A DNA stretch of 64,000 nt from Pseudomonas fluorescens. GTDB lineage: Bacteria; Pseudomonadota; Gammaproteobacteria; Pseudomonadales; Pseudomonadaceae. Numbering within the stretch: the stretch's first letter is position 1; each line of letters opens with the position of its first letter. The notes beneath the pieces are model-generated. The model saw only the letters and a program-made list of their open reading frames with translations. It searched no databases and was not told the origin of the DNA. Where the stretch lies: assembly GCF_040448305.1 (NCBI RefSeq), contig NZ_CP148752.1, positions 1,922,001 to 1,986,000 on the forward strand, written 5' to 3'. The position numbers and the translations under genes are program-made. Below, in pieces: positions 44,499 to 52,976 of this stretch.

Positions 44499-44588
44499 CG
44501 CACCTCGGTCTCGCTGATTCACACAATCCTGTTGAAAACCAAGCAAGCGCTCGGTTAACTTCACTGACCCCTTCAGTGGAGCTCGCCG

Positions 44589-45737
44589 ATGTCAGCCTTT
44601 CAGGAATACTTCGACCCCAGCCACCAATTGGTCCGCGACAGCGTCAGACGTTTCGTCGAGCGCGAGATCCTTCCTGATATCGAGCAGTGGGAAGAGGCCG
44701 AAAGCTTTCCTCGCGAGCTCTACCTCAAGGCCGGCGCGGCAGGGATTCTCGGCATCGGCTACCCGGAGGCTTACGGAGGCAGCCACGAAGGGGATCTGTT
44801 CGCCAAGGTTGCCGCCAGTGAAGAGTTGATGCGCTGCGGCTCAGGCGGGCTGGTTGCCGGCCTGGGCTCGCTGGATATCGGCCTGCCGCCCATTTTCAAG
44901 TGGGCCCGGCCCGAAGTGCGTGATCGTGTGCTGCCCCGGGTGCTGTCGGGAGAGAAGATCAGTGCCTTGGCCATTACCGAGCCCGGTGGTGGCTCCGACG
45001 TCGCCAACCTGCAAACCCGTGCCGTGCGCGAAGGTGATTTTTACCGGGTCAGTGGCAGCAAGACCTTTATCACCAGCGGCGTGCGTGCGGATTTCTACAC
45101 TGTTGCAGTGCGAACGGGCGAGCCAGGTTTCGCTGGCATCAGCCTGTTACTGATCGAGAAAGGCACACCCGGTTTCACCGTAGGACGACAGCTGAAGAAA
45201 ATGGGCTGGTGGGCGTCAGACACCGCTGAACTGTTCTTCGATGATTGCCGGGTGCCTGCAGGAAACCTGATCGGCACACAGAACATGGGCTTTGCCTGCA
45301 TCATGGGCAACTTCCAGAGCGAACGCCTGGCCTTGGCGTTGATGGCCAACATGACCGCACAACTGGCGATGGAAGAGAGCCTGAAATGGGCGCGCCAGCG
45401 CGAAGCCTTTGGCAAGCCGATCGGCAAGTTTCAGGTGATCAAGCATCGCCTCGCCGAGATGGCGACCGCGCTGGAAGTGTCCCGGGAATTCACTTACCGC
45501 CAGGCGGCGAAAATGGCGGCGGGGCAGAGCGTGATCAAGGAGATTTCCATGGCGAAGAATTTTGCGACGGATACCGCGGACCGGATCGTCACCGATGCGG
45601 TGCAGATACTCGGTGGGCTGGGTTACATGCGCGAGAGTCTGGTGGAGCGGCTGTACCGCGACAGCCGGATCCTGTCGATTGGCGGCGGGACGCGGGAAGT
45701 GATGAACGAGATCATCAGCAAGCAGATGGGGCTTTGA
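44589..45737 (+). CDS. Acyl-CoA dehydrogenase
   Basis: A 382-residue flavoenzyme inserting a trans-2 double bond into acyl-CoA. Visible blocks are FFDPSHQLVRDSVRRFVE-like N-terminal helices, the FAD/substrate segment ALAITEPGGGSDVANLQT, FITSGVRAD, REAFGKPIGKFQVIKHRLAEMA and the C-terminal ILGGLGYMRESLVERLYRDS. The catalytic base is likely the Glu of GGGTREVMNEI. A GTGGAGC ribosome site lies nine bases before the ATG. It stands alone; chain-length preference cannot be read. Confidence 0.9.
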   Translation: MSAFQEYFDPSHQLVRDSVRRFVEREILPDIEQWEEAESFPRELYLKAGAAGILGIGYPEAYGGSHEGDLFAKVAASEELMRCGSGGLVAGLGSLDIGLPPIFKWARPEVRDRVLPRVLSGEKISALAITEPGGGSDVANLQTRAVREGDFYRVSGSKTFITSGVRADFYTVAVRTGEPGFAGISLLLIEKGTPGFTVGRQLKKMGWWASDTAELFFDDCRVPAGNLIGTQNMGFACIMGNFQSERLALALMANMTAQLAMEESLKWARQREAFGKPIGKFQVIKHRLAEMATALEVSREFTYRQAAKMAAGQSVIKEISMAKNFATDTADRIVTDAVQILGGLGYMRESLVERLYRDSRILSIGGGTREVMNEIISKQMGL

Positions 45738-45779
45738 GTTTGGCGGTGTAGCGACCGACGCTTTCGTCGGATCGCCGCC

Positions 45780-45862
45780 CGGAGCAGGCTCGCTCCCACA
45801 GTGGATTGCATTCTTTCTGACAGAACGCGGTCGAATGTGGGAGCGAGCCTGCTCGCGATGGC
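45780..45862. repeat. REP pair (REPIN) with one degenerate arm
   Basis: The left arm is decayed (CGCCCGGAGCAGGCTCGCTC lacks the TCGCGA end), while the right arm TGTGGGAGCGAGCCTGCTCG is intact. Confidence 0.8.
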
Positions 45863-45879
45863 GGTCTGACAGGCGCCGC

Positions 45880-46428
45880 TTACTTGTCGCTCAACGCAAA
45901 CTGCGTCAGGCAAAACGTAGGAATGCCCATGTCTTCCAGACGCTGCGAGCCACCCAGCTCCGGCAGATCGATGATCGCCGCCGCTTCATGCACCCGGGCG
46001 CCCATGCGGCGGATCAGGTTGGCGGCGGCAATCAGGGTGCCGCCGGTGGCGATCAGGTCATCGAACATCACCACCGAATCCCCCTCGCACAGACTGTCGG
46101 CGTGCACTTCCAGGAAGGCTTCGCCGTATTCGGTCGCATAGCCCTCGGCCAACACTTCAGCCGGCAGTTTGCCTTGCTTGCGGAACAGCACCAGCGGCTT
46201 GTTCAACTGATAGGCCAGTACCGAACCGATCAGGAAGCCACGGGCGTCCATCGCGCCGATGTGGGTGAAGTCAGCCTCGACGTAACGGTGGGCGAAGCTG
46301 TCCATCACCAGGCGCAGGGCGGTGGGCGACTGGAACAGCGGGGTGATGTCGCGAAAGATCACACCCGGTTTCGGGAAGTCGATGACAGGGCGGATGAGGG
46401 ATTTGATGTCGAAGGAGTCGAAGACCAT
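45880..46428 (-). CDS. apt: Adenine phosphoribosyltransferase
   Basis: A 182-residue salvage enzyme converting adenine and PRPP to AMP. The PRPP site VVMFDDLIATGGTLIAAANL is present, with FPKPGVIFRDITPL and GAMDARGFLIGSVLA. The ATG at 46428 (MVFDSFDIKSL) is chosen; the frame extends upstream into the intergenic region. Its stop is followed by a REP pair. Confidence 0.95.
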   Translation of the reverse strand: MVFDSFDIKSLIRPVIDFPKPGVIFRDITPLFQSPTALRLVMDSFAHRYVEADFTHIGAMDARGFLIGSVLAYQLNKPLVLFRKQGKLPAEVLAEGYATEYGEAFLEVHADSLCEGDSVVMFDDLIATGGTLIAAANLIRRMGARVHEAAAIIDLPELGGSQRLEDMGIPTFCLTQFALSDK

Positions 46429-46508
46429 CGTCGTGGTGTCCTGGCAGGGCTGCAAACAACGAAGTATAACGGCGGCTGAACCCTTTCGCTCAGCCGCAAC
46501 GTTTTGTT

Positions 46509-47243
46509 TCAGCCTTCCAGCGAGCCACCGGCCAGGGCGCACAGCTGGATCGGGTCGATAATCCGGATTTCCTTGCCTTCTGCCGCGATCAGTTCGTTTT
46601 GCTGGAAGCGGGTAAAGACCCGGGACACGGTTTCCACTGCCAGGCCCAGGTAGTTGCCGATTTCGTTACGCGACATGCTCAGGCGGAACTGATTGGCGGA
46701 AAAACCCCGGGCGCGGAAACGTGCCGAGAGGTTGACCAGGAAGGTGGCGATGCGTTCGTCGGCGGTCTTTTTCGACAACAGCAGCATCATTTGCTGGTCG
46801 TCACGGATTTCGCGACTCATCACCCGCATCAACTGACGGCGCAACTGCGGCAATTGCAGGGCCAGTTCGTCGAGGCGTTCGAAAGGAATTTCACACACCG
46901 AGGTGGTTTCCAGGGCTTGTGCCGACACCGGGTGCTTTTCGGTGTCCATGCCCGACAGGCCGACCAGTTCGCTGGGCAGGTGGAAGCCGGTGAGCTGTTC
47001 TTCACCGGTGTCGCTCAGGCTGAAGGTCTTGAGGGCGCCAGAACGGACTGCGTAGACAGAATCGAAGGTATCGCCCTGGCGGAACAGAAATTCGCCTTTT
47101 TTCAGCGGCCGGCCACGTTTGACGATTTCGTCCAGCGCATCCATGTCTTCCAGATTCAGCGAAAGTGGCAGGCAAAGAGGGGCCAGGCTGCAATCCTTGC
47201 AATGGGCTTGATTATGAGCGCGCAGTTTTACTGGCTCGGACAT
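46509..47243 (-). CDS. anr: Anaerobic regulator Anr (FNR family)
   Basis: A 244-residue oxygen-sensing activator. The N-terminal Cys cluster CKDCSLAPLC and Cys in TSVCEIPFE are the four [4Fe-4S] ligands. A cyclic-nucleotide-type domain follows, then a helix-turn-helix with the reading helix LGLAVETVSRVFTRF, where E-x-x-S-R is the FNR DNA contact set (TTGAT half-site). Nearby Anr boxes before hemN, ccoN2 and, weaker, ccoG and ccoN1 are its probable targets. Confidence 0.96.
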   Translation of the reverse strand: MSEPVKLRAHNQAHCKDCSLAPLCLPLSLNLEDMDALDEIVKRGRPLKKGEFLFRQGDTFDSVYAVRSGALKTFSLSDTGEEQLTGFHLPSELVGLSGMDTEKHPVSAQALETTSVCEIPFERLDELALQLPQLRRQLMRVMSREIRDDQQMMLLLSKKTADERIATFLVNLSARFRARGFSANQFRLSMSRNEIGNYLGLAVETVSRVFTRFQQNELIAAEGKEIRIIDPIQLCALAGGSLEG

Positions 47244-47333
47244 TTCTTCAATCCTTGTGGGAATTCACACATAAGACGTAAGGGTAACTCACCATAGGAT
47301 ATCGAGGCCAGTCTGGGGCGCTTGCTTGCAGAA

Positions 47334-48716
47334 TTAGATTACCCGTGAAAAGCGCTGGCGACTGTGTTGTTCCAGGTATGCGTCGAACACCATGCACACC
47401 GAGCGCACCAACAGTCGCCCGGCGGGCAGGATGGTGATCCTGTCGCGATCGAGTTCGATCAGCCCGTCTTTGGCCATGTCTTGCAGTTGGGGCCAGAGAA
47501 CGCCGAAATAGCCCTGGAAGTCGATGTTGAAGGCCTGTTCGATGTCAGCGTATTCGAGACTGAAATTGCAGATCAATTGCTGGATGACCGCGCGCCGCAG
47601 CCGGTCATCGGCATTGCACAGCAGGCCGCGGCTGGTGGCCAGTTGCGACGTGGCAAGGACGTTCTGATACTCGGTCAGGTCGCTGCTGTTCTGGCAGTAC
47701 AGGTCACCGATCTGGCTGATCGCCGACACGCCGAGGCCGATCAAGTCGCAATGACCGTGGGTGGTGTAGCCTTGGAAGTTGCGTTGCAGCGTCGATTCTT
47801 CCTGGGCAATCGCCAGCTCATCGTCGGGCAGGGCGAAATGGTCCATGCCGATGTAGCGGTAGCCAGCGCTGATCAGTTGCTCGATGGTGCTCTGCAGCAT
47901 TTCCAGTTTCTGCGCAGGCGTGGGCAGTTCATTGCTGTTGATGCGCCGCTGCGGCATGAAGCGTTCCGGCAAGTGGGCGTAGTTGAACACCGATAGCCTG
48001 TCCGGTTGCAGGTTGATGACCTCTTCGACGGTGCGGGCGAAATTCTCCGGCGTCTGTCTCGGCAGGCCGTAGATCAGGTCGATATTGATCGAGCGAAACT
48101 GCAAGGTGCGGGCGGCATCGATCACCGCGCGGGTTTCTTCCAGGCTTTGCAGGCGATTGACTGCACGCTGCACCGCCGGGTCGAGGTCTTGCAGGCCAAT
48201 GCTGACCCGATTGAAACCCAGTTCGCGCAGCAGGCCCATGGTCGACCAGTCGGCCTCGCGCGGGTCGATCTCGATGCTGTAGTCGCCGGAGTCGTCGTCC
48301 AGCAAATTGAAGTGTTTGCGCAACTGCGCCATCAACTGGCGCAGTTCGTCGTGGCTGAGAAAGGTCGGCGTGCCGCCACCGAAGTGCAGTTGCTCGACTT
48401 TCTGCGTGGGGTCGAGGTGGCAGGCGATCAACTGGATTTCCTGTTCCAGGCGCTGCAAATACGGCTGCGCCCGCCCGCGATCCTTGGTGATGACCTTGTT
48501 GCAGGCGCAGTAATAGCAAATGTTCGCGCAGAACGGCACGTGCACGTACAGCGACAAGGGGCGTTGGGCCTTGCGGCTGTCGCGCAGGGCATGAAACAGG
48601 TCGAAGGTGCCGACCTGGCTGTTGAATTGCACGGCAGTCGGATACGAGGTGTAGCGTGGTCCCGCCAGGTCGTAACGGCGGATCAGATCGGTGTCCCAAC
48701 GAATGGCGTCGAGCAT
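47334..48716 (-). CDS. hemN: Oxygen-independent coproporphyrinogen III oxidase
   Basis: A 460-residue radical-SAM enzyme making protoporphyrinogen without oxygen. The cluster motif is CANICYYCAC (C-x3-C-x2-C-x-C), in the context LYVHVPFCANICYYCACNKV. LHFGGGTPTFLS and VSIGLQDLDPAVQRAV follow. Two adjacent ATGs at 48719 and 48716 are possible; the second gives the family length. An Anr box lies 67 bases upstream, so expression should rise at low oxygen, when cbb3 oxidases need heme. Confidence 0.95.
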   Translation of the reverse strand: MLDAIRWDTDLIRRYDLAGPRYTSYPTAVQFNSQVGTFDLFHALRDSRKAQRPLSLYVHVPFCANICYYCACNKVITKDRGRAQPYLQRLEQEIQLIACHLDPTQKVEQLHFGGGTPTFLSHDELRQLMAQLRKHFNLLDDDSGDYSIEIDPREADWSTMGLLRELGFNRVSIGLQDLDPAVQRAVNRLQSLEETRAVIDAARTLQFRSINIDLIYGLPRQTPENFARTVEEVINLQPDRLSVFNYAHLPERFMPQRRINSNELPTPAQKLEMLQSTIEQLISAGYRYIGMDHFALPDDELAIAQEESTLQRNFQGYTTHGHCDLIGLGVSAISQIGDLYCQNSSDLTEYQNVLATSQLATSRGLLCNADDRLRRAVIQQLICNFSLEYADIEQAFNIDFQGYFGVLWPQLQDMAKDGLIELDRDRITILPAGRLLVRSVCMVFDAYLEQHSRQRFSRVI

Positions 48717-48782
48717 CATGCGGGCATTCCCCGGATAGGCTGGCAGTGTCAGCCACTTTATGCGAGGGCGGGGTGGGGCATC

Positions 48783-48796
48783 TTGATTTGCATCAA
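48783..48796 (-). promoter_or_regulatory. Anr box of hemN
   Basis: TTGAT-TTGC-ATCAA, a perfect palindromic FNR/Anr consensus, 67 bases before the hemN ATG. Confidence 0.9.
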
Positions 48797-48827
48797 GGTC
48801 AGAATCTTTGTCGTTTGTGAGGGCCTC

Positions 48828-48901
48828 ATCGCGAGCAAGCTCGCTCCCACAGGTTTTGTGTACACAGCGACCCCTGTGGGAGCGGGCTTGCTCGCGAAGG
48901 G
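48828..48901. repeat. REP pair (REPIN) upstream of hemN
   Basis: CATCGCGAGCAAGCTCGCTC with inverted GAGCGGGCTTGCTCGCGAAG, between the safE-like gene and the hemN control region. Confidence 0.9.
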
Positions 48902-48913
48902 CGCGCCGCCGAT

Positions 48914-49597
48914 CTAGTGCCCCATGAGCCAATGCTGATGCGGCCCCGGCAAGGTCCAGATGCCGAACAGCATCACCAGCAATCCGCCCGCCATCCGTAC
49001 GCTGCGTTTGCGCAACAATGCGGTGGTGCGCTCGGCGGCAAGGCCTGTCGCCAGCAGCACCGGCCAGGTGCCGAGCCCGAACGCGAGCATCAACAATGCA
49101 CTGTCCAGCGCGTTGCCCTGGCTGGCCGACCATAGCAAGGTGCTGTAGACCAGACCGCACGGCAGCCAGCCCCAGAGCGCGCCCAACAGCAGCGCACGCG
49201 GAACGCTCGACACCGGCAGCAACCGGTTGGCGACTGGCTGGATATGCCGCCACAGGCCGCGACCGAGGCTTTCGATACGGGTCAGGCCGCTCCACCAGCC
49301 GGCCAGGTACAGGCCCATGGCAATCAGCAGCAACCCGGCGAGAATACGCAGGAACATCGCCGCCGGGCTGCTGGCCACGGCCCATCCGGCCAGGCCGATC
49401 AGCAGTCCGGCGCAGGCATAGCTCAGAATCCGGCCCAGGTTGTAGGCCAGCAACAGGCGAAAGCGGCGGCTGCGTTGCTCCTTGGGAATCGCCAGGGTCA
49501 GCGCACCCATCAAGCCGCCGCACATCCCCAGGCAATGGCCGCCGCCGAGCAAACCGAGGATCACCGCAGACACCAGCAGTGGCGCCAATTCAAGCAT
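48914..49597 (-). CDS. TauE/SafE-like (DsbD_2-type) membrane protein of the cco cluster
   Basis: A 227-residue, about six-helix inner-membrane protein. The motif GGGHCLGMCGGLMGAL is repeated in part as GWLPCGLVYSTLLWSA, the paired Gly/Cys motifs of the DsbD_2/SafE family, often found beside cbb3 or copper genes. The ATG at 49597 overlaps ccoS by 8 bases. Role in cbb3 assembly or copper handling is inferred from location and the Cys-containing helices. Confidence 0.82.
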   Translation of the reverse strand: MLELAPLLVSAVILGLLGGGHCLGMCGGLMGALTLAIPKEQRSRRFRLLLAYNLGRILSYACAGLLIGLAGWAVASSPAAMFLRILAGLLLIAMGLYLAGWWSGLTRIESLGRGLWRHIQPVANRLLPVSSVPRALLLGALWGWLPCGLVYSTLLWSASQGNALDSALLMLAFGLGTWPVLLATGLAAERTTALLRKRSVRMAGGLLVMLFGIWTLPGPHQHWLMGH

Positions 49598-49808
49598 GGG
49601 GCGGGGCCTTGTCGTCCGTTTTGGCCGGTTGGCCGCTGGCCTCATCGACGGCGGCGGTGTGGTTCGGGTCCTGGTCGTCGAACAGGATGCTGTGGGCCGG
49701 GCCGTCGAGGTCGTCGTACTGACCGCTGTCCACCGCCCAGAAGAAGATATAGACGGCGATGGCCACGATCAGCAACGCAGCGGGAATCATCACGTAAAGA
49801 GCTGGCAT
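49590..49808 (-). CDS. ccoS: cbb3 oxidase maturation protein CcoS
   Basis: A 72-residue protein with one membrane helix (YVMIPAALLIVAIAVYIFFWAV) followed by the family motif SGQYDDLDGPAHSILFDDQ. CcoS is needed for cofactor insertion into cbb3 oxidase. It lies 22 bases after ccoI. Confidence 0.93.
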   Translation of the reverse strand: MPALYVMIPAALLIVAIAVYIFFWAVDSGQYDDLDGPAHSILFDDQDPNHTAAVDEASGQPAKTDDKAPPHA

Positions 49809-49830
49809 CTGGACTCCATGCCCGCGCGGC

Positions 49831-52281
49831 TCAGGCCGGCAGCGGGCGGGTTTCTGGCGTGGCGCAGAGGGCGGGCGCGCTCGGCATGCGAGTCAGGCGC
49901 AGCGCATTCAACACCACGGTCAACGAACTGATCGACATGCCCACCGCCGCCCATACCGGGGTGATCCAGCCGAGGGCGGCGAAGGGCAACATGAGGCCAT
50001 TGTACAGCCCGGCCCACAACAGGTTCTCGATAATGACCCGGCGGGTGCGTCGTGCCAGGCTGAAGGCTTGCACCAACGCGTCGAGGCGGTTGGACAGCAA
50101 CACGGCATCGGCACTGGTTTTCGCCAGATCGGTGGCCGAACCCATGGCGACGCTGATATCCGCAGCCGCCAGCACCGGCACGTCATTGACCCCGTCCCCC
50201 AGCATCAACACCTTGCGGCCTTCTTTGTGCAGTTGTTGCAGGACTTGCAGTTTATCGTCCGGACGCAAGCCGCCACGGGCTTCATCGATGCCCAGTTCCG
50301 CCGCCACGCTGGCGACCATCGGCGAGCTGTCGCCAGACAACAGCAGCGTGCGCCAGCCTCGCGCCTTGCACGCGGCCAGCAGCGCGGGCGCATCGGCCCG
50401 CAAGCGATCATCGAGGACAAACCAGGCCAGCGGCCCCTGGCTGTCGCCAAGCAGCAGCCATTGGCCGGCTTCTTCGGGCATCGACGGCACCACGGCGCCG
50501 CTCAGTTCGCAGACGAAACGCGGTTGGCCGATGCGCAGGCGTCGCCCATCAACCAGTCCCTCCAGGCCAAGGCCCGGTGTGCTGTGGACTTCTTCGGCAG
50601 CCATCGGCGCACGACCGAAAGCGCGGGCGATCGGGTGTTCGGAGCGGTTTTCCAGGGCGGCGGCGAGGCTCAGGCATTGATCGCTGTCGAGCGTGCCGAG
50701 GGGGCGGATAGAACGCAGCGCCAGGCGACCTTCGGTGAGGGTGCCGGTCTTGTCGAAAATCACCGTGTCGATCTGGTTCAGGCCTTCCAGGACATGGCCG
50801 CGCGTCAACAGCAGCCCTAGTTTGTGCAATGTACCGGTGGCAGCAGTGAGTGCAGTCGGCGTCGCCAGCGACAGGGCGCACGGGCAGGTCGCCACCAGCA
50901 TCGCCAACACAATCCAGAAGGCTCGTGAGGCATCCAGCTGCCACCACAACAGGCCAATGGCCGCAGCAGCGATCAGCGACAACAGCAGGAACCATTGCGC
51001 GGCGCGGTCGGCGATTTCCGCCAGGCGCGGTTTTTCGGCCTGGGCACGATCGAGCAGGCGAACGATGGCCGAAAGGCGAGTGTCCTGGCCCAGGGCCTGG
51101 ACCTCGACGGTCAGTGCGCCTTCGACGTTCAGGGTGCCGGCGGTGACCGCGTCGCCGAGGGTGCGTGGTTGTGGCAGGTATTCGCCGGTCAGCAACGACT
51201 CGTCGACACTCGACTGGCCGTCGAGGATCTTGCCGTCAGCCGGGAGAATGGCGCCAGGATGAACCAGCACCTGATCGCCAATGCGCAGTTCACTGAGCAG
51301 AATGCGTTCGCTCTGGCCATCGGCTGTCAATCGCAGGCACGAGGCGGGCAACAGATTCACCAGCTGCGCGGTCGCGGCGGCAGTGCGCTCGCGGGCGCGC
51401 CGCTCCAGATAACGCCCGGCCAGCAGGAACAGGGCAAACATGCCGACGGCATCGAAATACAGTTCGCCAACCCCGGTGATCGACGTCCAGATCCCGGCAA
51501 TGTAGGCGCTGCCGATGGCCAGCGACACCGAAACGTCCATGGTCAGGTGGCGGGTGCGCAGATCGCGCATGGCGCCTTTGAAGAACGGCGCGCAGCTGTA
51601 GAACACAATCGGGGTGGTGAGAAACAGCGCGACCCAGCGCAGGATGGTGTGCAGTTCGGGGCTGAGGTCGATGTTGAATTCAGGCCAGGTGGCCATGGTT
51701 GCCATCATCGCCTGGAACCACAGCAGCCCGGCCACGCCGAGCTGGCGCAGGGCCAGGCGGTTTTCGCTGGCCAGTTGTTCGCTGGCGCGGTCGGCCTGAT
51801 ACGGGTGTGCGGCGTAACCGATGTGACGCAGTTCGCTGAGGACCTGGCTCAGCGGTAATTGCCCGTCGGCCCAGCGCACGTGCAGGCGATGGTTGGACAG
51901 GTTCAGGCGCGCTTCGGCCACGGCCGGCAAAGTGCGCAGGTGTTTTTCGATCAGCCAGCCGCAGGCGGCGCAGCTGATGCCTTCCATCAAGAGTGTGGTT
52001 TCGGCGAGTTCGCCTTCGTGGCGAACGAAGGGTTGCTGCACATCGGCACGGTCGTACAGCGCCAGTTCATCCACCAGTTGCACCGGCAGCGCTTCGGGGT
52101 TGGCCGAGGCTTCACTGCGGTGCTGGTAATAGCTCTCCAGGCCGCCGGCGACAATGGCCACGGCCACGGCCTGGCAACCCGGGCAGCAGAATTCGCGGGG
52201 TTGCCCGAGGACCGCAGCGGTGAAGCGGCTGCCGGCCGGGACGGGCAGGGCGCAGTGGTAGCAGGGGAGTGGGGTGGTCAT
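49831..52281 (-). CDS. ccoI: Copper-translocating P-type ATPase CcoI (FixI/CopA2)
   Basis: An 816-residue P1B ATPase supplying copper for cbb3 oxidase. A zinc-ribbon-like N-terminus (CYHCALP, CCPGC) precedes a heavy-metal domain (ISCAACGWLIEKHL). Then come membrane helices with the copper CPC motif (ATCPCALSLATP), DKTGTLTEG (phosphorylated Asp) and MLGDGVNDVPVLAAADISVAMG. The ATG at 52281 has GGGGAGTGGGG-type purine signal reversed poorly; the start is assigned by the conserved Cys block. A REP pair separates it from ccoH. Confidence 0.94.
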   Translation of the reverse strand: MTTPLPCYHCALPVPAGSRFTAAVLGQPREFCCPGCQAVAVAIVAGGLESYYQHRSEASANPEALPVQLVDELALYDRADVQQPFVRHEGELAETTLLMEGISCAACGWLIEKHLRTLPAVAEARLNLSNHRLHVRWADGQLPLSQVLSELRHIGYAAHPYQADRASEQLASENRLALRQLGVAGLLWFQAMMATMATWPEFNIDLSPELHTILRWVALFLTTPIVFYSCAPFFKGAMRDLRTRHLTMDVSVSLAIGSAYIAGIWTSITGVGELYFDAVGMFALFLLAGRYLERRARERTAAATAQLVNLLPASCLRLTADGQSERILLSELRIGDQVLVHPGAILPADGKILDGQSSVDESLLTGEYLPQPRTLGDAVTAGTLNVEGALTVEVQALGQDTRLSAIVRLLDRAQAEKPRLAEIADRAAQWFLLLSLIAAAAIGLLWWQLDASRAFWIVLAMLVATCPCALSLATPTALTAATGTLHKLGLLLTRGHVLEGLNQIDTVIFDKTGTLTEGRLALRSIRPLGTLDSDQCLSLAAALENRSEHPIARAFGRAPMAAEEVHSTPGLGLEGLVDGRRLRIGQPRFVCELSGAVVPSMPEEAGQWLLLGDSQGPLAWFVLDDRLRADAPALLAACKARGWRTLLLSGDSSPMVASVAAELGIDEARGGLRPDDKLQVLQQLHKEGRKVLMLGDGVNDVPVLAAADISVAMGSATDLAKTSADAVLLSNRLDALVQAFSLARRTRRVIIENLLWAGLYNGLMLPFAALGWITPVWAAVGMSISSLTVVLNALRLTRMPSAPALCATPETRPLPA

Positions 52282-52311
52282 GAGGTGGAGTCTACATCGT
52301 CCGGGAGGGCC

Positions 52312-52408
52312 TCATCGCGAGCAGGCTCGCTCCCACATTTGATCGGTGTCGTGCACAGGATTCGGGTGCACAGGAGATCCACTGTGGGAGCGAGCCTGCT
52401 CGCGAAGC
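52312..52408. repeat. REP pair (REPIN) between ccoH and ccoI
   Basis: CATCGCGAGCAGGCTCGCTC with inverted GAGCGAGCCTGCTCGCGAAG. Confidence 0.9.
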
Positions 52409-52425
52409 GCGAAGCGCAGGCTTTT

Positions 52426-52965
52426 TTATTTCTTCAGATCTTCGGCACCTTGCAGCGGTTCGTCACCCAGCAGCAGATCCTTGTCATGGCCGACCAGTTC
52501 TTCTTCGAACATGCGCCAGATGTGCTCGTCTTGAGTACCGAGCAATTCGACAAAACGCCGGCCTTCGATCTTGTCGCTCAACTGGCCGATGTAGCGGCCC
52601 TGTTCGGTTTCGCTGCGGGTCAGGGTGATCTTGCGATCCTTTTCCGGCTGGGTCGGCGAGATCAGGTTCAGCTCCAGGGTCCCGGGCTGGCTGTCGCCGC
52701 TCAGGCGCAGGTCAACCTCGCCGGTCATGCCGTCGAGATGAACGCTGGCGCGCATTTTCAGGGTCTGGGCCAGCAGCTCACGGTCGAGGGAGCGGTTGAT
52801 GCCTTTGCCGGCCTCGTAGTAGTTGTCATTGACCAGGTTGTCCGGGTTCTTCACCGCGATGGTCACCATGGACAAGGTCAGGGTCACCGAGCAGGCCAGG
52901 ATCCCGATGATGATCCACGGCCAGAGGTGCTTGTACCAGGGACTTGCGGCAGTTGCTGCGGGCAT
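52426..52965 (-). CDS. ccoH: cbb3 oxidase assembly protein CcoH (FixH)
   Basis: A 179-residue protein with one N-terminal membrane helix (WIIIGILACSVTLTLSMVTIAV) and a periplasmic domain with the FixH block NLVNDNYYEAGKGINRSLDRE. It stabilises cbb3 subunits during assembly. The ATG at 52965 is chosen; a TTG 15 bases earlier would overlap ccoG. Confidence 0.92.
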   Translation of the reverse strand: MPAATAASPWYKHLWPWIIIGILACSVTLTLSMVTIAVKNPDNLVNDNYYEAGKGINRSLDRELLAQTLKMRASVHLDGMTGEVDLRLSGDSQPGTLELNLISPTQPEKDRKITLTRSETEQGRYIGQLSDKIEGRRFVELLGTQDEHIWRMFEEELVGHDKDLLLGDEPLQGAEDLKK

Positions 52966-52976
52966 GTTCAGTTCTC

